A stretch of DNA of 64,000 bases from NCBI GenBank assembly GCA_039105265.1, contig JAPFFF010000035.1:124001-188000 (forward strand), written 5' to 3'. Below are positions 9,858-20,404 of the stretch, piece after piece; positions within the stretch are counted from its first letter, which is position 1, and every line of letters begins with the position of its first letter. The notes below the pieces were generated by a model, which saw only the letters and a list, made by a program, of their open reading frames with translations, was not told where the DNA came from and ran no database searches. Made by a program: the position numbers and the translations under genes. Origin of the DNA: Tritrichomonas musculus (Eukaryota > Parabasalia > Tritrichomonadida > Tritrichomonadidae).

Positions 9858-12800
9858 CTAGCATATCTTTTTTATCAATACTACTATTAGTACGATTATT
9901 GTAATAGTACCAACAATACTAGCAGCAATAATAGTCCAAAATTTCCAACCAAAATTATTTACAACACAAGTATTCTTTTTAGATTTCATTCCTTTTCCAC
10001 ATTGAACTTTGAATTCAGGATTTAAAGCATTTGCTGGAATTGGTGACAATTTTGCTGCTTTTGAGCACCATACTCTATTGAATATTGGTTCAATATCAAT
10101 TATTACGAAGAGTTCTGAGTCATTGCCAAAGTGAACCCAGCCTGGTTTCATTTCCTTATCAAGATCAATTTCAGCTAAGAAAGCCAATGGATCGTCCATA
10201 TATCTAAACACATCGAATCCAATTGGATACTTATTGAACTTATCTCCATTCATAAAAAGTTGAATTTTTCTGAATTCCGGATTTTCTTTGGGAGCACTTA
10301 TTTCGACAGTTATTTGATAACTATTTGGTTCTTCATTGAGAAGATAATAGACAAGTTCACCTTCCCATGTTTTTGTGTAAAAAAATGAAGGATGATTCAT
10401 TTTAACAACTTCTCTCTTGATTTTCCCACGAGGATGATTTTCAGAAATACTTTGTGTAATAGTTATTCCTTCTGCAGATTTTGACTCAAAAAGATAATAA
10501 CCGTCTTTATAGTGATAAAATGAATTAACACAATTAGTATCATCCTTATTCCTACAGAAACAAACAAAATCAATTTCTTCGTAAGTTGGATTTACTGGTT
10601 TGTATATATGCTTATTGATATTAAAATTATATCCCAATACAATTGATTTATTTCCAATTTGAGCAACAACAGAAGTGCATCTATTTGTCATAAAAAGAGT
10701 TGGAGTATCAATTCGCTTATAATGGGATGTATTTCGAGGATAATTAATAAATTCTTTTGAAATAAGGATATCATAATTGTTGAATTTTTTGTCCCAATCA
10801 TCAAAAACAACAAGAACTTGGTCCCTATTTCTTATTTCAGTAATATAAAAAGTATGGTATTTATAAACACCACTAATATTTTTATTATAATATGATGCAT
10901 TCCATGTTTCTCGTTCAGAAGATTGAGTTATGCATGCATATTTAAACCAAGTTCCATGAAATTGGCCCATCTTTTCTTTTCGTAAAACAGTGTTATTTTT
11001 ACATTGTGATGATCCTTCATTATTGAGTGTGATGAAATGAACAATACAAAATTCAGTGAAAAGTTTATCTCTTAAAGTACACATTGGAATCATTATGCAT
11101 TGATCTTCATCTGTTAAAAATAATGTGTCATTTAATGTTAATTTGATAATGTAATATCCTTCATCAATTGTTTCACAATTTTTGCAGATTGGGAAGCATT
11201 GTGGGCACTTCAAAAGCATAGCGAAATTTGTCAAATTCTCAATTTCTTCTGGTTTGAATCCTGGATCAAAACCTTTCCTAGAAAATAAATTTAATTTAAG
11301 AAGGAAATAATTTGTTTTAATTGACACATAAAAAGGAGAATTTTGTGGATAATAAAGATCCAAATTTAATGACACTTCTGTTATTGGAATTAAAGCAAAT
11401 CTTTTTTTACCAATAATTTCATCATTTTTGATTTTAACATAGACGCTATCAGCAGTTTTATATTTTCTTTCTATAAATATATTTCGAAATAATTCGAAAA
11501 TTGTTTGTGAATTTAAATATTTTGAACTATACGTTTTATTTTGGACATAAGTATCATTTATGTACAAATTATATATATATTCAACATCATCATTCATTTC
11601 TTTTATTAATAAGTTCGTTTTAGACACCCCTTTACCTGAATGATAAATAGTTTCATAATACACCAAATTACTAGAATGTTTATATGTAACAAATACATCT
11701 ATTTTGATTTTCCCAAAGTCGTCATATGTTTTAACATTAAAAAAATAACAATATTTTCCATAATGCAAAAATGAAGAAGGAATACCTATTTTTTCTACTC
11801 CTTCATTTGGTGTTCCACAATCCCAAAATTCAACATCATTACTTTTAGCTACTGTAAATCCTCCTTTCAAATCAGCATATATAAGTGCATATCTACTAAC
11901 TCCATCAACTCTAACAGCAAATTCACCTTTATCATCAAAAAGAAGGCATGAATCAAAAAATTTTTGAATATTTTTATATGAGTATTTTGCTTTGAATGTG
12001 TTTCCTTCTACATTTATTAGACCAGATTCATTAGTAAATTTAACACCATCAACTTTATCTGTAAGATAACTTGTTTTGTTTTCCCAATAAAACAATGAAT
12101 TAAAATAAAAAGGATAATTTTTATCATGTGCTGAACTATAATCAAAAAAAATAGGTTTGAAATTTGTTTCATTTTTTTTCCAAACAGAAATGTAATGTTT
12201 TTCATCTGTCATTGGACTATATAATGGTATACTATCATAATCATCTTTTGATTTAAAATCTACAATCTGTATGAGTGGATATTGGCCAATTTTGAATTTT
12301 TTAACAGTAATAAATTCAGGTGAAACTTTTACATCTAAGAAAGCGCATTCTCTGTCGAAAATTGTTTTTTTATACAATTCCCACGTCTTCTCAAAAGATG
12401 GTGCCACTTCAAATCCAAGAATTTTTAGTCCATCGTAACCAACGAACAATGATATAACAGGTTCAACTTTCCCAATTAAATATGGGAAGTCACACATCAC
12501 CGGATCAGCACCGAAATTAAAGTTGATTTCTCCTCTGATTCCAGCTTTCAACCAGCTGCTAGTTGATCCAGGCATTTCCAAGCCAAGTTTAATACCAATA
12601 TCGACTCTCGGTGTGAACGATAAAGATGTTACATAAGTGTCTTGTGGTCCATTTTGTGTTGCTTTGTTTACAATATCGATTTTTTCTGCTTTCGATTGCC
12701 AACCAGTTGTTGTATATCCAGGAGATGGGAATCCTGTACACACAACGATTTTGTTGTATGCTTCGAAATTGTAACCTTGCATAAAAGTGAAATCGATTGC

Positions 12801-13610
12801 TGTGTTCAAAGAAACATCAACAATAGATGCATCAATATATGCAAAAAGACCAGATTTAAATTCAAATCCAAAAAGTTTCAATGATTGCCCCCATATCTGA
12901 CTATCTTTTCCATACAAAGCCGCATCATTTATGAAATTTTGTCCTGCAATTGTCCTGATTCCAGCACCAAAAGATCCTTCAATCTTCAATATCATGTCCA
13001 ATTGAAGATAACTTGTTCCTCTGCTGTGAAGTCGAGCCGATGCTGATGCTTTTATTTTAGTTCCAAGTCCGAATTTGACATTAGAAAAAGATGGAATGAT
13101 TGTACGAAATACAGGAGTGTTTTCTTTTTCATCCCAATTGAAATTGAGTGAACTTGAAATCGTAGCACAGGATTTGTTTGTTTTTGAGTTTTCGTTTGTC
13201 GTGTACATTATGATTTCCGTTATGATATAATGAACATCTATTTCTGTAACATTATAAATTGCAACAGATTCATCAGAAGCTTTAATACTGCGTAATAAAT
13301 ACATTTTTTGGTCAAGAGCAAATGCGGAATTGGTGAAATTTTTGGATGAATTGTATTTTTTATTCGGTACTATTGCCAAGTAATTATTTTCATATGCATG
13401 GCCTTTTATTTCTTTAGCTGGAGGTCCAAATAGGGTTTTGGAAAGCTTGAATTTGATTCCTTCAGTTTCATATGATCCAGGTTGGAGCATATTTATTTTC
13501 TTTTCTGTCATTAATTTCCGATATTTAACACTTTCTAGTGCTTTTTTAGCTAATGGCGCGAATTCTTTTGGAATTAATGAATATGCATAATGGAATAATA
13601 ATAAAATCAT
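9858..13610 (-). CDS. large type I membrane surface protein, trichomonad-specific
   Basis: A 1250-residue protein starting at the ATG at 13608-13610; the frame opens slightly further upstream, but only at a TTG. Residues 1-13 (MILLLFHYAYSLI) look like a signal peptide. The last 28 residues form one transmembrane helix (FWTIIAASIVGTITIIVLIV) with a very short cytoplasmic tail, LIKKIC. Nearly all the protein is therefore outside the cell or in a lumen. Many N-x-S/T sequons and a Cys-rich stretch near residue 802 (CPQCFPICKNC) fit a glycosylated, disulfide-bonded ectodomain. I recognise no named domain. The beta-rich, aromatic composition suggests a multi-domain adhesin- or receptor-like surface protein, which is inference. 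The next minus-strand gene upstream is the BspA-like protein. Confidence 0.85.
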   Translation of the reverse strand: MILLLFHYAYSLIPKEFAPLAKKALESVKYRKLMTEKKINMLQPGSYETEGIKFKLSKTLFGPPAKEIKGHAYENNYLAIVPNKKYNSSKNFTNSAFALDQKMYLLRSIKASDESVAIYNVTEIDVHYIITEIIMYTTNENSKTNKSCATISSSLNFNWDEKENTPVFRTIIPSFSNVKFGLGTKIKASASARLHSRGTSYLQLDMILKIEGSFGAGIRTIAGQNFINDAALYGKDSQIWGQSLKLFGFEFKSGLFAYIDASIVDVSLNTAIDFTFMQGYNFEAYNKIVVCTGFPSPGYTTTGWQSKAEKIDIVNKATQNGPQDTYVTSLSFTPRVDIGIKLGLEMPGSTSSWLKAGIRGEINFNFGADPVMCDFPYLIGKVEPVISLFVGYDGLKILGFEVAPSFEKTWELYKKTIFDRECAFLDVKVSPEFITVKKFKIGQYPLIQIVDFKSKDDYDSIPLYSPMTDEKHYISVWKKNETNFKPIFFDYSSAHDKNYPFYFNSLFYWENKTSYLTDKVDGVKFTNESGLINVEGNTFKAKYSYKNIQKFFDSCLLFDDKGEFAVRVDGVSRYALIYADLKGGFTVAKSNDVEFWDCGTPNEGVEKIGIPSSFLHYGKYCYFFNVKTYDDFGKIKIDVFVTYKHSSNLVYYETIYHSGKGVSKTNLLIKEMNDDVEYIYNLYINDTYVQNKTYSSKYLNSQTIFELFRNIFIERKYKTADSVYVKIKNDEIIGKKRFALIPITEVSLNLDLYYPQNSPFYVSIKTNYFLLKLNLFSRKGFDPGFKPEEIENLTNFAMLLKCPQCFPICKNCETIDEGYYIIKLTLNDTLFLTDEDQCIMIPMCTLRDKLFTEFCIVHFITLNNEGSSQCKNNTVLRKEKMGQFHGTWFKYACITQSSERETWNASYYNKNISGVYKYHTFYITEIRNRDQVLVVFDDWDKKFNNYDILISKEFINYPRNTSHYKRIDTPTLFMTNRCTSVVAQIGNKSIVLGYNFNINKHIYKPVNPTYEEIDFVCFCRNKDDTNCVNSFYHYKDGYYLFESKSAEGITITQSISENHPRGKIKREVVKMNHPSFFYTKTWEGELVYYLLNEEPNSYQITVEISAPKENPEFRKIQLFMNGDKFNKYPIGFDVFRYMDDPLAFLAEIDLDKEMKPGWVHFGNDSELFVIIDIEPIFNRVWCSKAAKLSPIPANALNPEFKVQCGKGMKSKKNTCVVNNFGWKFWTIIAASIVGTITIIVLIVVLIKKIC

Positions 13611-14162
13611 TTTAAATTTAAATATAACGTTCAAACAGAAAAACCATTTTTAATATTTTCTGAAAAAAAACGTGAAATTATATGCTTTACAAATTATTTT
13701 CAAATGGTTTTTATTTTCTCATTCAATAAACAGTATAAAAAAGTTTAAAACTTTTGAAAGTTTTAAATTCATAGAAAAAAAAACATAATATTATATATAT
13801 ACAGAGTGTTCATTAATTACCTGGAATAACGATAATTGAGCACTAAATTTTAATTTTAAATGTGCCAATAAAATATATACATTAAAAATGGATTTCTTAT
13901 TGAATATTTAATATCAAAAAAATATTGAAAAAATTGGTTTAATAATAATTACTACAATGAGATACTAATTACGAATAAATTACTCGGGATGGAAGAAATT
14001 TTATCTAGAGCTGCTTTTTAATAATGGTATTTTTCACAAAAGTGCAAAAAAGTTCTAGCCGATTTTTTCTGAAGTACGATACAGGGTCAATATTGACCTT
14101 AACCGTTGAGTGCAAAAAATATCTCCCAAAAATTTTTTTTTATCTTACAGATCTTGTGCATC
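13611..14162. other. intergenic; possible transposon end and palindrome
   Basis: No gene. At about 13800 TACAGAGTGTTCATTAATTA resembles a mariner terminal repeat, but I find no partner. At 14092-14105 there is a perfect palindrome, GGTCAATATTGACC, inside a moderately GC-richer block (14040-14120) with two copies of AGTGCAAAAAA-type sequence. Confidence 0.4.
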
Positions 14163-16205
14163 TTAAAATTTGTCAATTATAATTGAAGAATCAATGCCAA
14201 TCCAGTTTGTAGCCAATGAAGAAGGAATTGAAATATGCTTAAGTGAAGTGCATCCATAGAATGCGTATTTTCCAATTGATTTTACAGAAGATGGAATTGA
14301 CACGTTTATCAATGAAGAGCAAGCGCCAAAGGCATCATGATCTATAGATGTTACTGTAGGTGGAATTAATATTTCTGTAAGAGACTTGCATCCATAGAAT
14401 GCCCTTGATCCTATGGAAATAAGTGATGAAGGATTCTGGAATGACACAGATGCCAATGAATGGCATTCATAAAAAGTATTAAATTCAATTGATTTTATTG
14501 AAGATGGAATTGTAATTTTCGTTAATGATATGCAGTAATAAAATGAATTATTTCCAAGAAATGTCACAGAAGAAGGAATGGAAAAGTCCTTCAATTTTGT
14601 GCATTTATTGAAAGCATATTCCGCAATTGTGATCACTGATGAAGGAGCTTCAAATGTTATTTTTGATAATGCTGAGCAGTTGCTAAAAGCTGAACCAATT
14701 GAAGTTACTGAAGAAGGAATTGTTATATTTTTCAAATGTTTACAATTTTCGAAAGCTTTTTTACAAATTGAAGTCAAAGAAGAAGGAGTTTCAAATGTTA
14801 TTTCTGACAGCGATTCGCAATCGAAAAATGCTCCTGATTCGATTGAAGCTACTGAAGAAGGGATCGTTATATTGATCAGAGATGTACAGAAATTGAAAGA
14901 ATATGAACCAATTGAAGTTACTAAAGAAGGTATTGCTATATTGGCCAGAGATCTGCAGCTTCTGAAAGCATTAAAGCCAATTGAAGATATTGAAGAAGGA
15001 GTTTCAAATGTTATTTCTGACAATAATTTACAGCCATCAAATGCTTTTGGTTCAATTGAAGTTACAGAGGAAGGTATTATTATATTGATTAGAGAATGGC
15101 AATCATTGAAAGCTCCGTAACCAATAGAAGTCAAAGAATCGGTCAAAAATGCTACTCTTTTAAGGAATTTACATTTGCTGAATGCATACTTCTCAATTGA
15201 AGTTACTGACTTAGGAATGACTACTCCTTTCAACTGACAATTTTCAAATGTATACTCAGCAATTTTGGTTAAATGAGAAGGAATGGCAATAATAACTAAT
15301 CTCAAACAATTTCCAAAGGCGTTATTTTCTATAATTGTCACTGAGGAAGGAATATCTACATAAACTAAAAACTTGCATCCATAAAAGGCAGATGACTTAA
15401 TTGATGTCACAGATGAAGGAATGGTGATTTTATTTAGAGATGAGCAGTTCATAAAAGTAGAAGACTCAATTGAAGTCACTGAAGAAGGAATTATAAATTG
15501 CAGTAGGTTCTTGCATTCTTTGAAAGCACTTTCACCAATTGATTCTACAGATGAAGGAACAGTTATTTGTCTCAAAGAATTAGAATTCTCAAAAGCAGAA
15601 TCTCCAATTGATCTTACTGAATGAGGGACCATTAAATTAGTCAACGATGAACATCCATAAAAAGCAAATGAGTTAATTGATGTCACAGATAAAGGTATCG
15701 TGACTTGTTCAAGAGAAGAACAGTTCTCGAAAGTATGAGACTCTATTGAAGTCACTGAAAAAGGAATTATGACTTGTGATAGTTTCTTGCATCCTTTGAA
15801 AGCACTTTCACCAATTGACGTTACAGAGGAAGGAATAGTTACTTGTTCCAAATATTCTGAGTTTTCAAAAGCAGAATCTTCAATTGAAGTTACTGAAGAT
15901 GGAATTGTCAGATGCATTTTTAAAGGACAGTTATAAAAAGCTTTTTTTGGTATCTTTGAAAAAGAGTTGTTTAAAGAAAAATGAGAAATATTTGGCTCAA
16001 AATCTATACTAATTTTTACAGGCAAAGACGCAAAAGATACTCCAATGTTCATGTGCTTGATTTTTTTGCTTTGTATTTTAGAAAGAAGTTCAAGAGTCTT
16101 GTCAAATGATTGCGAAGGATACTGTATTTCGATCATAATTGTTTCAAATTTGCATAAAAATGAATGAAAATTGTTGGATTTGAAAGAATTATTGAAAAAG
16201 AGCAT
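14163..16205 (-). CDS. BspA-like leucine-rich repeat protein
   Basis: A 680-residue protein with an ATG at 16203-16205. After a leader of about 85 residues it carries some 24-25 tandem 23-residue BspA/TpLRR repeats of the form ITIPSSVTSIGxxAFxxCSSL, ending near residue 665. There is no signal peptide, transmembrane helix or GPI-like tail, as in many trichomonad members of this family. BspA proteins in bacteria bind fibronectin and fibrinogen. Trichomonad homologues are candidates for host or bacterial adhesion, but an export route for this one is not visible. The repeat codons make the complementary strand open over long stretches (14578-15120 and 15421-15624), which are not genes. Confidence 0.93.
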   Translation of the reverse strand: MLFFNNSFKSNNFHSFLCKFETIMIEIQYPSQSFDKTLELLSKIQSKKIKHMNIGVSFASLPVKISIDFEPNISHFSLNNSFSKIPKKAFYNCPLKMHLTIPSSVTSIEDSAFENSEYLEQVTIPSSVTSIGESAFKGCKKLSQVIIPFSVTSIESHTFENCSSLEQVTIPLSVTSINSFAFYGCSSLTNLMVPHSVRSIGDSAFENSNSLRQITVPSSVESIGESAFKECKNLLQFIIPSSVTSIESSTFMNCSSLNKITIPSSVTSIKSSAFYGCKFLVYVDIPSSVTIIENNAFGNCLRLVIIAIPSHLTKIAEYTFENCQLKGVVIPKSVTSIEKYAFSKCKFLKRVAFLTDSLTSIGYGAFNDCHSLINIIIPSSVTSIEPKAFDGCKLLSEITFETPSSISSIGFNAFRSCRSLANIAIPSLVTSIGSYSFNFCTSLINITIPSSVASIESGAFFDCESLSEITFETPSSLTSICKKAFENCKHLKNITIPSSVTSIGSAFSNCSALSKITFEAPSSVITIAEYAFNKCTKLKDFSIPSSVTFLGNNSFYYCISLTKITIPSSIKSIEFNTFYECHSLASVSFQNPSSLISIGSRAFYGCKSLTEILIPPTVTSIDHDAFGACSSLINVSIPSSVKSIGKYAFYGCTSLKHISIPSSLATNWIGIDSSIIIDKF

Positions 16206-16747
16206 ATCTGTTTGATGTGGCTGGATTTTGATTTATTTAAAAATATTTTCTAGATTGTTATTGTCCATATTTTTAATAGACTTCTTTACGAAAAAGAATT
16301 GTGTCTCTGAATTGAGTTTTTTGAAATCTCTATTTTGTGATGCTTTTGTTAGAGATCTGGGCACAATTTCGCCTTTAATTAACATTTTAACATAATAAAT
16401 GATTGATTCTGGATGCTTTTTTGAAAAAGATAATTCTAAGTATTGCTTGCCAAGAGCAATGTATAATGGAAAATTGTTTTTTCCTTCAATCAATGACTGT
16501 GCAACTTTGAATTGCTTAATTGGATCGTAGTCAGCTTCTTCAACCAGCTTTCTGCATTCTTTATTCAATGTAACAAACTCATAAAATGGATACAATAAAT
16601 GAGTAGGATCAGTTTCTTTGATTTTTACTGGTTTTTCTATTTCATGCGAATTATCTGCTCTACTTTCTTGAGTATCAATGACTTCTTTTTGTGGACACTT
16701 TTTATCAAATGATATTGTTTCAAGACTGAAATCTTCAATTTCTTTAA

Positions 16748-16880
16748 TTCAATTTCTTCTTTTTTATTTGCACTTCTGCCATTTAAATCAATTTCTTCTT
16801 TTTTATTTGCACTTCTGCCATTTAAATCAATTTCTTCTTTTTTATTTGCACTTCTGCTATTTAAATCAATTTCTTCTTTC
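16748..16880 (-). repeat. 39-bp tandem repeat, 3 copies
   Basis: Three nearly identical 39-bp units encode KKEEIDLNGRSAN in the linker of the kinase/Sel1 pseudogene. Only a few bases differ, so the expansion is recent. Confidence 0.85.
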
Positions 16881-17129
16881 ATACTTGAATTTCCTTCTTT
16901 CTCTTCTTTTCCAAGAATCACTTTTTTAGCATCTTTATTTCTTCCATATAATTTCAAAAAGTCGCTAAAATGAATGAGTTGTTTTGAAGAGTCAAATGAA
17001 CTTTCACTTTCATCAATAAAATCAGCATAATCTTCAAATTCGCTTCTGTCAATCAATTCATCAAAAAAGTCGTCTCCATTTTTGATTTCATCAACAATTT
17101 CGGCAAAAGAAGGACGGTTTTCAGGTTCC

Positions 17130-17228
17130 TGTTGGACGATATCCGTTACTCACAGATGTGATAATCCAACAATCAGTGATGATGTTTCTGACGTCTGGAG
17201 AAGCCTTATTGAGAGATGCTGGTCACAG
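17130..17228. other. micro-inversion inside kinase pseudogene
   Basis: The plus strand at 17172-17228 encodes ISDDVSDVWRSLIERCWSQ, the end of a TKL kinase C-lobe, although the rest of the kinase is on the minus strand. The neighbouring 42 bp (17130-17171) reads SVSNGYRPT on the minus strand and is bounded by TGTTGG and CCAACA. The expected minus-strand order is SVSNGYRPT, then ISDDVSDVWRSLIERCWSQ, then EPENRPSF. Inverting the whole block and then re-inverting the TGTTGG/CCAACA-bounded part gives the order seen. Confidence 0.8.
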
Positions 17229-17728
17229 GAATCTGAAGCCTTCATAAGGACTTTCGAGTGTGAAGAGCTCGTACAAGACGAAAGCGAAGGCGTAAACATC
17301 ACTTGCTGTTGAATAATTTTCATTTAGAAGAATTTCTGGGGCCATGCAAATTGGTGTCCCTTTTAGTCCTCTTTGTGATTGGATGTTCATGCTTATTGAA
17401 AGGAAGTCGGTTAATTTTGAGAGGCCAAAATCAGAAATTTTAGGATTGAGAAACTCGTCAAGTAAAACGTTTTGCGGTTTTAGGTCCCGATGTATAACTT
17501 TATGAGAATGCATGTATGTCATTCCTGACGCAATTCCATAGATAATTATTTGGTGTCTTCTTCATCTAAAAAATAAGGTCGAGATTTTGGCAGCGAAAAA
17601 TACGCCAGTTTTGTTTTCTTTAACCATATAAACATTACTAAAACCACCTTTCCCAATTTCATGCGAAATTTTGAAATTTTTGAGTTCGATTAAAGACAAT
17701 AATCTATAGATTAATGATTTAAAAAAAA

Positions 17729-17799
17729 TGCATCGCCCGGGAATCGGACCCGGACCCCCACCTTGGCAAGGTGAAATTCTACCATTAGACCAGCGATGC
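17729..17799 (-). tRNA. tRNA-Gly (anticodon GCC)
   Basis: The 71-nt minus-strand sequence begins GCATCGCTGGTCTAATGG and folds fully. Acceptor arms GCATCGC and GCGATGC pair perfectly. The anticodon loop TTGCCAA carries GCC. The T loop is GTCCGATTC, and a T-run terminator follows. No intron. Confidence 0.95.
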
Positions 17800-18414
17800 A
17801 GACATTAAACCGATTATCTAATTTATTGAATATATGATATTATTTTAAAGACAACTCCAAAAAGTGTAAATTTCAATATAATGATAATTTGAGTAACTTT
17901 TTTAACAAAATTTCTAGTATGGTAATTCAATTCAAAAAAAAAAAAAAATAATTGAGCTCAATTATATAATAATTATTGCATAGAAAAAAAATATTCCAAT
18001 TGAAAAATCAATTTATCAAATTCTAAAAATATTTTTATGATAAATATATATTATCTAATAGAAATTTCTTATTTAATTTAAAAAATATATTTTTATTAAT
18101 TAGATATTTTAATTTTTTTAAACTACTTTTCTATTGAATTTTTTTATTGAAAAAAAATATTTCAAAAATTTTGAGTTAAAAACAGGCTTTGAAAACCTTT
18201 TTATTGAAAGGCTGAGAAATATTACCCATAAATGATATTAGACTTTGATTTTTTATTATATATAATTTAGATAATAATATAAAACTCAACAAATTGGATT
18301 ATACCTATTGTTACTGTATATTTAATGAAATAAAATCATTTTTCATATTTATTTCAAAAACTATAGATTTTCCGAAATTCAATTAAATAAAATTTTTACC
18401 AATAAGAAGCCGAA
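17800..18414. other. intergenic, no gene seen
   Basis: Strongly AT-rich spacer between divergently oriented tRNA-Gly and the five-TM gene. It presumably holds the promoter of the latter. No recognisable element was found. Confidence 0.5.
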
Positions 18415-19929
18415 ATGTTAATCATTAATTTTCTCTTTTTTATCATATTACTCGAACCAATCAACTGCTCTCCTCCTGTTTACAGTAAAATGTTTTTCGG
18501 CATATTGAAAATATTAGGTATTGCTGTAATGGGAGCTTTATTTATTATAGCATGGGCAGGAATTTGCTGTTTTAAACCGAAAATAAAAGAAGATCCCAGC
18601 ATTCCACTAACAATTTTTCATATGCTTGCAATCTGCGTAGTAATTATTGCATCAGTTTGCATTTTCTTTGGTGGAGATAAGGTTAAAAAAATACAAAAAC
18701 AGCTTGATGAATATGAATCATATGCAAAAAGTTTTATAGGAGTTATTCAACAGGCTTCAAAGACTAGTACCAACAATTTTCCCCAAATTTCGAACCATAT
18801 ATCAAAAATTACCAATTATTCTATTTCTTTAAAACAAATGACATTAGATTATAATAATACTTTTTCAGATCAAAAAGGCAATTATAGGAAAACTTTTAAT
18901 AATATTTATTTTAATTCGGATGATTTCCTTAAATCGAATTTACAAACAATGGATAATTCAAGAATAACAATACTTTCAGAATTGATGGCATATACAGATA
19001 AATATCAGCAATATTCTTCATCAATACAAAATACATTTCAAATGTATTCACCTCCGTCTAACAATTTACCAAAAAGATCCATCATTTCATTAACAAGATC
19101 GATCCAAAGACTCACAAAAGTCAACGAAAAAAATAATAATTATAATAATGATGATTATGAAGATGATGATCCATTTGACTACATAACTAGTTTTAACGTA
19201 ACAGCTTATTATATATATGGCGGTATTGTATTAGCTTTTGCGTTTTTTTACATAGGCCTTTTCTTTTACTCTAATAAGTGCACAGCATGCTGCTTCTGCT
19301 TCTATCCGATCTGGGCGATGCTTGTTGGCGCTGTTGGATGGCTTGCTACGGTCCTCGTCACTGACAACAGCTACAAGAAGATCAGAGACATTTGTGCATA
19401 TCAACGACCAAATAAGCATTCAAATATAATTAAACTAATTTTCGATAAAAACAGGAACCTCATCGATCAAGAGACAGCCACGATTCTCTACAACTCGATC
19501 AACTCTGAAAGCATTCACAAAACCCATGAATTATTGAATTTAAAAAAATTATTAAATCCACTTTTTGAATCAGACTTGAATGAACTTTTTAAGATTATCA
19601 AACAGAAAGAGAAAAGCTTAGAAAAAATAAAACAAACCTTTAAAAATATGACCGAAACAAGCTTTTCGATGCAAAATAATTTGAATTTGTTGAGTGACAA
19701 AATTGAAAGGTCAGTGAATAGAACCATTCAAAAAGCTCCAATTATTGAGACATGGAAATCATGCGACCATTTAGCATCGGCTTTAAATTGCTTCATTCAT
19801 GGCGGCTTTATTTTATTTATCTCACTCATTCTTGTGCTCTTCCCAGTCTGTATAAGACGAAAAACAATGAACAGCTTCACACCTAAGCAGAAGAAGCAAA
19901 TTGACCTCAGCACTGATGAAAACATTTGA
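18415..19929 (+). CDS. five-TM membrane protein, prominin/tweety-like topology
   Basis: A 504-residue protein from the ATG at 18415. A cleavable signal peptide is likely (residues 1-19, ending EPINCS). Hydrophobic helices follow at about 26-52, 62-86, 264-286, 290-316 and 461-485. Two large extracytoplasmic loops (about 87-263 and 317-460) are helical, coiled-coil-like and carry N-x-T/S sites. This five-helix, two-loop layout matches prominin and tweety families, but I see no diagnostic motif, so kinship is only by topology. The third and fourth helices flank a Cys-rich CTACCFCFY loop. Such proteins sit in plasma-membrane protrusions elsewhere; the role here is unknown. Base composition rises between 19260 and 19400. 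Confidence 0.85.
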   Translation: MLIINFLFFIILLEPINCSPPVYSKMFFGILKILGIAVMGALFIIAWAGICCFKPKIKEDPSIPLTIFHMLAICVVIIASVCIFFGGDKVKKIQKQLDEYESYAKSFIGVIQQASKTSTNNFPQISNHISKITNYSISLKQMTLDYNNTFSDQKGNYRKTFNNIYFNSDDFLKSNLQTMDNSRITILSELMAYTDKYQQYSSSIQNTFQMYSPPSNNLPKRSIISLTRSIQRLTKVNEKNNNYNNDDYEDDDPFDYITSFNVTAYYIYGGIVLAFAFFYIGLFFYSNKCTACCFCFYPIWAMLVGAVGWLATVLVTDNSYKKIRDICAYQRPNKHSNIIKLIFDKNRNLIDQETATILYNSINSESIHKTHELLNLKKLLNPLFESDLNELFKIIKQKEKSLEKIKQTFKNMTETSFSMQNNLNLLSDKIERSVNRTIQKAPIIETWKSCDHLASALNCFIHGGFILFISLILVLFPVCIRRKTMNSFTPKQKKQIDLSTDENI

Positions 19930-20404
19930 TGCTCATTTATTTTCATTATTTTTTTTTTATCTTAATTGTGAGTTGTTAAATTGTATTTTTTCCCATAAAC
20001 AAAAGTCTTTTTCTCAAGTCAAAATCTTTTAGTATATCAATAAAACAAATTATTTAATAAGTAATAATCATAATTACATTAATATAAAAGATTTTTATTA
20101 CAAGAATAAATAAAAAAAGATGATCACTATAATATTATGATTTGTTCAAAATATTTAGATAGAAGCAAATAGAGATATTTTATCAAGAGCAAAGCCTCAT
20201 GGCAAAAAAGTACTCTTGATTCCTTTATTCTTATTTTTTATTTATTCAAGAGGATATAAAATCATCAGAAATGACGAAAAGGCTATATCCATTAAGCTGT
20301 TTATTTTATCAATATATCCGAATGATACTCTATATAAAACACTAAATTCATCAAACTTCAAATTTGAGCCATTGGATTTTTTCAAAGTAAGTGATTCCAT
20401 TGCT
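19930..20404. other. intergenic, no confident gene
   Basis: AT-rich sequence following the membrane-protein gene. Short open frames on both strands between 20216 and 20457 overlap each other and have no family similarity beyond the kinase relic that follows. Confidence 0.5.

Larger units (their letters stand above)
16233..17712 (-). pseudogene. TKL-type kinase plus Sel1-like protein, broken and rearranged
   Basis: Reading the minus strand, the N-lobe gives ELKNFKISHEIGKGGFSNVY and FAAKIS, that is the glycine loop and the catalytic Lys. It then jumps to GIASGMTYMHSHKVIHRDLK, then SDFGLSK and MAPEILLN. Most of the N-lobe, including helix C, is deleted. The C-lobe is disrupted by a local inversion (17166-17228), after which EPENRPSFAEIVDEIKN continues the kinase. 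A charged linker with KKEEIDLNGRSAN repeats follows. Last is a Sel1-like region, DPIKQFKVAQSLIEGKNNF, in another frame. So the gene is non-functional. Its 5' end stops about 15 bp from tRNA-Gly, which may mark a breakpoint. An intact relative would be kinase-linker-Sel1. Confidence 0.85.

Noticed and set aside
13800-13830. Possible mariner-type terminal repeat (TACAGAGTGTTCATTAATTA)
   Set aside because: No inverted partner or transposase was found in the neighbourhood, so it is only noted as a possible solo end.
14578-15624. Plus-strand open frames of 180 and 67 codons rich in IEVTEEGIVI
   Set aside because: They are the complement of the BspA repeats (IPSSVTSIE and similar) on the minus strand. 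Repeat codons keep the antisense frame open. The same shadow appears at 22137-22688 on the minus strand.
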